Shown one piece after another: positions 38,028 through 44,637 of a stretch of 64,000 nt of DNA. This stretch comes from Thalassotalea sp. 1_MG-2023. GTDB lineage: Bacteria > Pseudomonadota > Gammaproteobacteria > Enterobacterales > Alteromonadaceae. The translations under genes were made by a program, and so were the position numbers. The notes below the pieces were generated by a model that ran no database searches, was not told the DNA's origin, and saw only the letters and a list, made by a program, of their open reading frames with translations. Positions within the stretch are counted from its first letter, which is position 1, and each line of letters begins with the position of its first letter. The stretch spans positions 84,920-148,919 of the forward strand of contig NZ_JAUOPD010000009.1 in assembly GCF_030546745.1 (NCBI RefSeq), read 5' to 3'.

Positions 38028-39776
38028 TTAAGCTTGAGCTAAAACATCGAGTTTTTCTTGTGTTAATTTCACTTGATTACGCCCTGCTGATTTTGCGTGA
38101 TACAACGCTTTGTCAGCTGCATTAATAGCACTTTGTATGGTATCGCTAGTTAAATCTAATTGATGTACGCCAATACTCACCGTATAGGTAACAGGGTTTT
38201 GTTGTGTGTTTACTATCACTTCTTCACTGGCTGCTTGGCGGATCCTTTCGGCGACTTTATAAGCGTTATCACTATCACAACCTGGGAGTAATAATAAAAA
38301 CTCTTCACCACCATAACGACAAACAATATCATTATCTCGCTGATGCTGCATAAGTAACTTTGCAAACGTGATAATGATATCATCCCCCATCGAGTGGCCA
38401 TAATTGTCGTTGATGGTTTTAAAGTGATCAATATCAATTACCATAATACTAATAGTATTTTGCTTTTCTTTAGCATCATGTATTGCTTGCTGAGCCGCTT
38501 TTTGAAAATACCGACGATTAAATAGCTCTGTCATCGGGTCAGTTTCAGCTAAGCGCTTCAATTCTTCCTGTTTACCTTTTATGCGCTCTAGCTCTTTAAT
38601 ACGATAAGATAAAACGAATGCCATCATTAATGCTTCTAATAAAATTCCAATGCCCACACCGTGGCTGTTTATTTGATTGAAATCACTTAACCCCTTGTAA
38701 TAGAAAACCGCTAGCATGTTAAAAATAATGAACATTGAGTGGCCTAAAAAGAAGTATTTAGCCAGTGGTTCACGTTTTCGCCATAAAGAAATAGAAACCC
38801 CAAAGGTGATAAGCATCATTGTGGCAGCTAATGTACTGGCAGGCTTCAATGCTGCAGAGATATCAAATAAACTATAAATAAAATCGCCTACCAAAAGAAC
38901 TAATAACAAACTTAGCGCAAGGTGTTCTTTAGGGTAACGCTTCTTCGTGTCAAAAATTAGCATAATAAATAACACTAAAAAGCTTGGCATACTTAAGACA
39001 TTAGAATTTAACTGGAACACTTCTGCACTAAATACACCGAAGAAATTGGCTGCAACACCGTACGATAGAGATACCCAGATCGTGCCTGAAATTAGATATA
39101 ACGCGTAAACGAAATTTTCTACTTTACGTGCTGAAATATACAAAAAGAAATTATAAATCATCAGCGCTAGCATCATCCCTACTAATAACGCAATGTACTT
39201 ACCCGTACCAACTAATGCTTGCTTTGAAGCTTGCTCGTCATACATGCTTAACTGAAACCACTGATGAGAAAAAGATTCATTCTTTACATAAATCGCTTTC
39301 GTTTCATTTGCTGCAAGTGTAAATGGAAAAACAGCTGTACCACCATACATAAGTGGCTTTTTGCCAGATTGATAAAGTGGGATATCGAATTTTTCAAGCA
39401 CTTTCTTGTTTTGAGTTTCATAAAAACTGACAAACTTTAAGTGATAAGCATGAGGGTGATGTAAATAAAGTGTGATGGCTTGCTGCTGCTGATTATGTAC
39501 CTTTATTTTAGCCCAAGTAAATTTGGCATCTGTGCCTAGTGATAATTTACTCACTATTGGGGTAAATCGCTGCAACAATATATCGTTTATCAACATACTC
39601 TCTGAGTTATCCACAAAATAACTCATGGAGAACTCTGTTAATTCAACACTGGAAGATTTAATCAGTACACTGGGTTCATCAAAAGGTGTACTAAATGCAG
39701 AATTTGAAATGAAAAGCGACGGAAAAACCATAAAAATAACTAAAAATAATTTAAGGATATTGATTCGTACTTCCAT
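38028..39776 (-). CDS. 7TMR-DISM diguanylate cyclase (GGDEF)
   Basis: A 582-residue membrane enzyme making c-di-GMP. A signal sequence precedes a periplasmic 7TMR-DISM extracellular domain (about 35-185, with YLHHPHAYHLKFVSFYETQ), seven TM helices (about 195-390), a short coiled coil (LERIKGKQEELKRLAETDPMTEL) and a GGDEF domain with an active GGEEF site (RYGGEEFLLLLPG). The I-site RxxD is not obvious. A longer frame from TTG 39809 exists; I prefer ATG 39776, which leaves a standard leader and has AGAGAA upstream. Confidence 0.9.
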   Translation of the reverse strand: MEVRINILKLFLVIFMVFPSLFISNSAFSTPFDEPSVLIKSSSVELTEFSMSYFVDNSESMLINDILLQRFTPIVSKLSLGTDAKFTWAKIKVHNQQQQAITLYLHHPHAYHLKFVSFYETQNKKVLEKFDIPLYQSGKKPLMYGGTAVFPFTLAANETKAIYVKNESFSHQWFQLSMYDEQASKQALVGTGKYIALLVGMMLALMIYNFFLYISARKVENFVYALYLISGTIWVSLSYGVAANFFGVFSAEVFQLNSNVLSMPSFLVLFIMLIFDTKKRYPKEHLALSLLLVLLVGDFIYSLFDISAALKPASTLAATMMLITFGVSISLWRKREPLAKYFFLGHSMFIIFNMLAVFYYKGLSDFNQINSHGVGIGILLEALMMAFVLSYRIKELERIKGKQEELKRLAETDPMTELFNRRYFQKAAQQAIHDAKEKQNTISIMVIDIDHFKTINDNYGHSMGDDIIITFAKLLMQHQRDNDIVCRYGGEEFLLLLPGCDSDNAYKVAERIRQAASEEVIVNTQQNPVTYTVSIGVHQLDLTSDTIQSAINAADKALYHAKSAGRNQVKLTQEKLDVLAQA

Positions 39777-40101
39777 GATTTTTCTCTGTTTATTAGCGCT
39801 ATGCGTCAAATGTAATTCTCACTTTTTTTTGGGTAAAAGTCGAGAACTACGTGATTTTATAGATAAATATGCGCTGAGTTAACATATGTTGAGTTTATTT
39901 GTTTTACTTTTATCGCATTATAAAATGCATGTTTTGGTTTGACTGAATGAAAACGTGGCAGAACTCTACACTAGTATGTAGCGTTATTAATTGACCTAAA
40001 TCAAACGTGAGTGTTTGAAAAAAGTGAAAACAAAAACTAAGCGAGTCGAAATTTAGCTAGTACATTATGCATTATCAATACTTCGACTCGTTATTAATAA
40101 A
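39777..40101. other. Intergenic region upstream of the RAYT element
   Basis: Mostly AT-rich with no credible gene. It holds an inverted repeat CGAGTCGAA (40042-40050)/TTCGACTCG (40082-40090) just outside the transposase element, possibly another REP-like hairpin, and an FNR-like TTGACCTAAATCAA at 39991-40004 with no gene in position to use it. Confidence 0.5.
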
Positions 40102-40118
40102 GGGACAGACCACGTTTA
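40102..40118 (+). repeat. Left REP-like terminal repeat of the RAYT element
   Basis: GGGACAGACCACGTTTA, exactly inverted as TAAACGTGGTCTGTCCC at 40914-40930 and again at 40956-40972. The pair brackets the transposase gene. Confidence 0.85.
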
Positions 40119-40223
40119 ATGAATCGGATCTGTTTTTTGTTTATTATTCTTTTGAATTAGCCATTACTGGCGGAGTTGTTTTTTGGTGCTATAGTTTTGG
40201 TTCAATATGCAAGGATGCTTATT

Positions 40224-40916
40224 ATGCCAAGACGTGCAAGAGTGACATTACCTAATGTCGCTCATCATATTATTCAACGTGGAAATAACCGCCAAGCTTG
40301 TTTCTACTGTCAACAAGATTATCAAAACTACCTAAGCTGGCTCAAAGAGTATGCAAAGGAATATTATTGTTATATTCATGCATTCGTTTTAATGACCAAT
40401 CATATTCATATACTAGTAACACCTGAATATCCTAATAGCCTAGCACTTATGATGAAGCAATTAGGCCAGCGTTATGTACAGTACATCAATCGGACATATA
40501 AACGAAGTGGAACGTTATGGGAAGGGCGCTTTAAGTCATGTTTGGTACAAAGTGAGGAATATGTATTAAGTTGTTATCGCTATATAGAGCTAAACCCAGT
40601 AAGGGCTAATTTGGTATCAACGCTTAATGAGTATAATTGGAGCAGTTTTCACCATAATGGATTGGGCGAACGAAACGATTTGATCACTGAACACCCATTT
40701 TATATAGCGCTTGGAAACAATAATAGCGAGAGAATTACATCATATCGGCATTTATTTGATTCAACATTAACCATCAAGACTATTGAACAAATTCGAAATA
40801 CTACCAATGGAAATTATGTTTTAGGAAACAATAAATTCAAGCAAGAAGTTGCAAAAGTGCTTGGTCGCCGAGTTAGGCCAGGTAAACCAGGAAGACCTCG
40901 AAACGACAATAGATAA
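40224..40916 (+). CDS. REP-associated tyrosine transposase (RAYT, IS200-like Y1)
   Basis: A 230-residue HUH-type Y1 transposase of the RAYT group, which acts on single-stranded REP hairpins. Seen: MPRRARVTLPNVAHHIIQRGNNRQACF at the start, the HUH motif in MTNHIHIL, GTLWEGRFKS, and the catalytic Tyr region YVLSCYRYIELNPVRANLV, all intact. The frame continues upstream to 40176, but AAGGA eight bases before ATG 40224 and the typical start MPRRARV settle it. The stop codon lies inside the first right-hand repeat. Usually domesticated at fixed sites rather than fully mobile. Confidence 0.93.
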   Translation: MPRRARVTLPNVAHHIIQRGNNRQACFYCQQDYQNYLSWLKEYAKEYYCYIHAFVLMTNHIHILVTPEYPNSLALMMKQLGQRYVQYINRTYKRSGTLWEGRFKSCLVQSEEYVLSCYRYIELNPVRANLVSTLNEYNWSSFHHNGLGERNDLITEHPFYIALGNNNSERITSYRHLFDSTLTIKTIEQIRNTTNGNYVLGNNKFKQEVAKVLGRRVRPGKPGRPRNDNR

Positions 40917-40982
40917 ACGTGGTCTGTCCCTGAGCTATCCCGAAACGACAATAGATAAACGTGGTCTGTCCCTGAGCTATCC
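40899..40982. repeat. 42-bp tandem duplication containing the right REP-like repeat
   Basis: Units 40899-40940 and 40941-40982 appear identical. Each starts with CGAAACGACAATAGATAAAC and ends with CTGAGCTATCC, and carries the 17-bp inverse of the left repeat. The first unit overlaps the last six codons of the transposase. The duplication may come from slippage or from a second transposition product. Confidence 0.88.
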
Positions 40983-41074
40983 GAATAGCTGAACCTTTTT
41001 TTCAATCTGTTTTGAATGTGAATAGTTTCTGGTTAGAATGAACGTAATTATTTTGGCTTGTAGGGATTTATTGC

Positions 41075-42286
41075 GTGGATACTGACAATAGAATTAGTGT
41101 AATTTCTAATGACGATGACTTTGATGAAGAGTTTGAAGAGGAAATTTTGGAGCCATTTGATCCTGATAAAATATCAATTGAGCAAAAAGTTGTATCTATG
41201 GATGCAATTAAAAGACGCTTAAAGCAGGGGACGATTAAACTAGCACCAGATTTTCAACGAAGTGAAGTTTGGGATGAAACACGAAGAAGTCAGTTGATCG
41301 AGTCTATAATGCTCAAAATACCATTGCCTATGTTTTATGTAGCGGCAAATGAGTCAGGTGAATGGGAGGTTGTAGATGGTCTTCAGCGTCTTTCTACAAT
41401 CCGAGATTTTCTACTTTCCAACCCTGATACAGGTCTACCTTTAAAGCTTCAAAAACTTGAATTTTTGCATAAAAAATTTGGAGGTATGACATTTTCAAAG
41501 ATGGAAGACGATCCTAAGTGCCAAAGAGTTTTAAATACAATTTTGGAAACAGAGCTTCGATTTACTGTTATTAACCCAGGTACACCAGAAGAAGTTAAAA
41601 GAAACATATTTAAAAGGATCAATACTGGGGGCTTACCGTTAACTACACAAGAAATAAGACATGCTTTATATCAAGGAATTTCAACGGCTTTATTAACGGA
41701 GTTAAAAGATAATAGTTACTTCATTAATGCGATCAACTCTAAACTAAATGATAAGCGTATGGCTGTTAGGGAACTAATTCTTCGTTTTGTTGCATTTTAT
41801 GTACTAGATAAAAAAGATTTTAAGGCTAACCTTGAGAAATGGTTAAGCGATTCAATGAGAGTGATAAATTTACTCCCTGATTTAGACCATAAAAAATTAT
41901 TGAAAATTTACCCTGAAGGTAATATTCCAAATATTCGCTGTAATGAAGTTAGAATCATTACTCATAAGTTCCAACTAGCAATGTATAGAGCTAAAGAGCT
42001 ATTCGGCAATCATGCATTTAGAAAATCTACTATTTTTGATGAGAAGAAATCACCTATCAATAAAGCGCTATTCGAATGTTGGTCAAATATACTATGTGAA
42101 TTATCGGATGATAGGTTCAATATATTGTTAAAACATAAACAGGAATTTATTGAGCAATATAGAATTATGTTAAAAGAAGATTCAAATTTGTTAAACTCAA
42201 TCAGTCGACATGCATCTCAAGCAATTCGAGGGGTTTCATATAGGTATAATGCCTTTAATAACCTCATATCTAGTTTTGTGGATTAA
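41075..42286 (+). CDS. DUF262 domain protein (ParB/Srx-like fold), first gene of a putative defence operon
   Basis: A 403-residue protein. After an acidic N-terminal tail (residues 13-31) comes a DUF262 domain with PDFQRSEVW (58-66), the nucleotide-site signature DGLQRLST (101-108, a variant of DGQQR) and FKRINTGG (179-186). This is the domain that in GmrS/BrxU/SspE-type enzymes senses DNA modification or hydrolyses nucleotides. The DUF1524 HNH nuclease usually fused to it is absent; the C-terminal half is helical and unassigned. The start is GTG 41075 with AGGGAT upstream. Two bases separate it from the ATPase gene. Confidence 0.88.
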   Translation: MDTDNRISVISNDDDFDEEFEEEILEPFDPDKISIEQKVVSMDAIKRRLKQGTIKLAPDFQRSEVWDETRRSQLIESIMLKIPLPMFYVAANESGEWEVVDGLQRLSTIRDFLLSNPDTGLPLKLQKLEFLHKKFGGMTFSKMEDDPKCQRVLNTILETELRFTVINPGTPEEVKRNIFKRINTGGLPLTTQEIRHALYQGISTALLTELKDNSYFINAINSKLNDKRMAVRELILRFVAFYVLDKKDFKANLEKWLSDSMRVINLLPDLDHKKLLKIYPEGNIPNIRCNEVRIITHKFQLAMYRAKELFGNHAFRKSTIFDEKKSPINKALFECWSNILCELSDDRFNILLKHKQEFIEQYRIMLKEDSNLLNSISRHASQAIRGVSYRYNAFNNLISSFVD

Positions 42287-42288
42287 TT

Positions 42289-43359
42289 ATGTTCAATTTA
42301 GTTAGCTTAAAAGGCTTTAAGTCTTTTCGAGATTTAGATTTACCGTTAAAAAATCTGACATTGTTTTCAGGGCTTAATAACAGTGGTAAAAGTTCTATAA
42401 TTCAGTCAATCAGAATGTATGCTAGAGCATCAGAGGGAAAATCTCCTTATATTGATGGCTTCGGCACAATTAAAGAGCTACGCTCTAAGTTTGTAAACCC
42501 TGAATCTTTAATTGAAATATCACTTCAACATGATAGAAATGGGATAGATACGCTTGCACTTCATGAAAAAGATGAGTTACAAATATATCCAACGTTATCT
42601 CCAATTATTTCATATTTATCTGCCGATCGTTTAGGGCCGCAAACTTTTCTTCCATTGAGTAATGATGAAAATTCTATTCCTAAATTAGGAGACAGAGGTG
42701 AATATGTCTATGAATTTATAGATAAGCTGGCTTGGAGTATTGTTCCACAATCTATACTGCACGAATGTAGTGAAGGAGAAACTTTACCTTTGGCTTTAAA
42801 GGGCTGGTTATCTGAAATATCACCAAACCTTGAGTTTCATTATATATTTAATAAGAAAGCAGATATTGCACAAGCAGAGTTTAATTCTTACCGCTCTAAA
42901 AATGTAGGGTTCGGCATTAGTCATGCCTTACCTGTTATCGCATCTTTATTAGGTCATGTTGCTCAACGTCCCTTGCATGATTGGGATTTTGATTGGGGTA
43001 AGGAATGGGATCAAAGGCGAGAGAATAGCACTTTAGTTTTAATAGAAAACCCCGAAACACATATTCATCCTAAGGGACAGACGGCGATGGGAGTTTTAAT
43101 TGCCTTAGCTGCCTCTCATGGTGCACAAATTATTGTTGAAACACATAGTGATCATTTAATGGACGGCATTAGGTTAGCCTGTAAGAACAAATTAATCTCA
43201 CATGATAAAGTCATTTTTCACTATTTATCTAAAGAAAGTATTGACTCCGAAACTAATATTCAGACGCCTAAAATGGATGAAAATGGAAAGTTGGATTTTT
43301 GGCCTAATGGTTTTTTTGATCAGTCACTTAAGGTGAGGGCTAAATTAGCAAGGAAATAA
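42289..43359 (+). CDS. AAA/ABC-like ATPase with DUF3696-type C-terminus
   Basis: A 356-residue SMC/OLD-like ATPase. The Walker A is GLNNSGKSS (28-36), the Walker B is LIENPETHIHP (Glu 253 and Glu 256), and the switch/D-loop region is VETHSDHLMDGIRLA. The ending LDFWPNGFFDQ is characteristic of DUF3696. The lid is short, with no Toprim nuclease domain, so it differs from OLD nucleases such as GajA. ATPases of this sort commonly drive or gate effectors in anti-phage systems (Septu, AbiL-like and others). It is flanked by 2-bp and 1-bp gaps, so the three genes form one tight operon. Confidence 0.88.
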   Translation: MFNLVSLKGFKSFRDLDLPLKNLTLFSGLNNSGKSSIIQSIRMYARASEGKSPYIDGFGTIKELRSKFVNPESLIEISLQHDRNGIDTLALHEKDELQIYPTLSPIISYLSADRLGPQTFLPLSNDENSIPKLGDRGEYVYEFIDKLAWSIVPQSILHECSEGETLPLALKGWLSEISPNLEFHYIFNKKADIAQAEFNSYRSKNVGFGISHALPVIASLLGHVAQRPLHDWDFDWGKEWDQRRENSTLVLIENPETHIHPKGQTAMGVLIALAASHGAQIIVETHSDHLMDGIRLACKNKLISHDKVIFHYLSKESIDSETNIQTPKMDENGKLDFWPNGFFDQSLKVRAKLARK

Positions 43360-43360
43360 A

Positions 43361-44263
43361 ATGGAGCATTTGCTTTGTATTAATACAAATAGTTTTCCCG
43401 CTGTAAATAAAGAGGAAGCAATTTCCTTGTTTATGAGCTCTTTACAAGGCGTCTTGGAATTGTTTGTAGGTGATGATGATAGAGTTGTATTTTATCTAGA
43501 TACTGATAACAATGCAGGATTGCAAGAGCTAGAACTGAGTTCAGGGTTTTTCTTTAATGATTTCCTTTTACACCTAGAGGAACGAAATGAATTAGATTTA
43601 CTAACAGTCTTATATGAAATTATTGATAAATCACCAGCGTTGGATTATTTTAACGACGAACAATTAGATAATATTAGCCAGTATACCTATTACATAGCGG
43701 GTTATGGTCTACATGATAGGCCTGAAGTTTTTAGCATATCTAATTATTTTAACGCAAAGCTTTTTAGCCTCGAAACTGGTGGGTTGTGGCGAAACCATAA
43801 ACTCACTTTCACCAGAACAGAAGCGGGAGAATACAATTCATATACTGTTGTAATTGACAATATAGCAAACAAAGAACATGGAAGGTTGCTTTCTGAAGAA
43901 TACAGTGCGGTTGAATTGTCTAATGCTTGTCCCAATAGCATAATTTCATCGAATCTAACTGATTGGTTTAATGGGCTAGATTCTAACAACAAACTTGTCG
44001 TTTATAACAAACTAAGATACTGCAATCAAAGGGGGTTTAGAGGTAATGAACCTTTGTTTAAGCAGCTTCAGAACGCTGACTCTATTTGGGAAGCAAGATT
44101 TGATGCATATTCTGGTGGGACTATAAGAGTTCTTTACAAGCTTCATGACCAAGTAAATATTTTACTACTAGGTTTCATAAAAAAATCAAACAATGAAGGT
44201 TATGATACGAATATTGAAAGAGCTAAAAGAATATTCGATGAAATGACAAACGCTGAAGCTTAA
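43361..44263 (+). CDS. Unknown protein with RelE/Gp49-like C-terminal domain
   Basis: A 300-residue protein, third gene of the operon, with AAGGAA before the ATG. Residues 1-195 match nothing I know. Residues about 200-297 read like the RelE/HigB/Gp49 (DUF891) toxin fold: LTDWFNGLDSNNKLVVYNKL helices, LKQL-type FKQLQNADSIWEARF (Arg 246), GGTIRVLYKL (Arg 256), VNILLLGFIKKS (Lys 274 and 275), then a C-terminal helix ERAKRIFDEM. Toxins of this fold cleave mRNA on ribosomes, so this could be the effector of the system. Fusing it to a large N-terminal part is unusual. The domain call is by eye. Confidence 0.7.
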   Translation: MEHLLCINTNSFPAVNKEEAISLFMSSLQGVLELFVGDDDRVVFYLDTDNNAGLQELELSSGFFFNDFLLHLEERNELDLLTVLYEIIDKSPALDYFNDEQLDNISQYTYYIAGYGLHDRPEVFSISNYFNAKLFSLETGGLWRNHKLTFTRTEAGEYNSYTVVIDNIANKEHGRLLSEEYSAVELSNACPNSIISSNLTDWFNGLDSNNKLVVYNKLRYCNQRGFRGNEPLFKQLQNADSIWEARFDAYSGGTIRVLYKLHDQVNILLLGFIKKSNNEGYDTNIERAKRIFDEMTNAEA

Positions 44264-44398
44264 GTATACTTTTAATCGTTCAGTACTTCTGTCAGCATGA
44301 GCGAATTATAAAATGTCTAATAGCTACAAATTTGCTACTTTTTGAAGGTGACCTTAATAAAAGTTAGTAGGTAATTACGCTGAAAGCTTTGAATTAAA

Positions 44399-44475
44399 TG
44401 GTGGCCCCTCCCAGACTTGAACTGGGGACCTACCGATTATGAGTCGGGTGCTCTAACCAACTGAGCTAAAGGGCC
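44399..44475 (-). tRNA. tRNA-Ile2 (anticodon CAU, lysidine type)
   Basis: A 77-nt cloverleaf. Acceptor GGCCCTT pairs with AGGGGCC, followed by discriminator A and encoded CCA; D-arm TAGCTCAGTTGGTTAGAGCA; anticodon loop CTCATAA; T-arm GTTCAAGTC. Anticodon CAU could be Met, but the GGCCCxU acceptor and overall match to E. coli ileX favour tRNA-Ile2, whose C34 is changed to lysidine by TilS. Its 3' end faces the DUF262 operon, the side where tRNA-targeting integrases insert. Confidence 0.9.
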
Positions 44476-44637
44476 ATTTATTTGAAAGGTGATTGTGAAT
44501 GCTTTCACAAATCGGCGTGCAGTATAAGCATTTTTTATTTTAATGTCACCACTAGAACTTTAAATTTTATCAATGATCTGTTTGTTAGCTTATTTGTTGA
44601 GCAATACAGCACTAATAGCTGCATTGCTCAAGCGTAT

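Noticed and set aside
39991..40004. FNR-like box TTGACCTAAATCAA
   Set aside because: One mismatch to TTGAT-N4-ATCAA, but no gene start lies at a suitable distance; likely chance in AT-rich DNA.
40899..40982. Two-unit repeat as a possible mini-CRISPR
   Set aside because: The units are directly adjacent without spacers and contain the RAYT terminal repeat; no cas genes in the window.
40814..41005. Minus-strand ORF with a repeated peptide
   Set aside because: The repetition comes from the 42-bp tandem duplication, which is a multiple of three; it is antisense to the transposase end and has no gene-like features.
41075..43359. Type IV restriction system GmrSD or Gabija
   Set aside because: No DUF1524 HNH nuclease is joined to the DUF262 domain, and the ATPase has no Toprim nuclease domain or UvrD-like partner helicase.
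44399..44475. Call as elongator tRNA-Met
   Set aside because: Anticodon CAU fits Met, but the acceptor stem and body match tRNA-Ile2 (ileX type) better.
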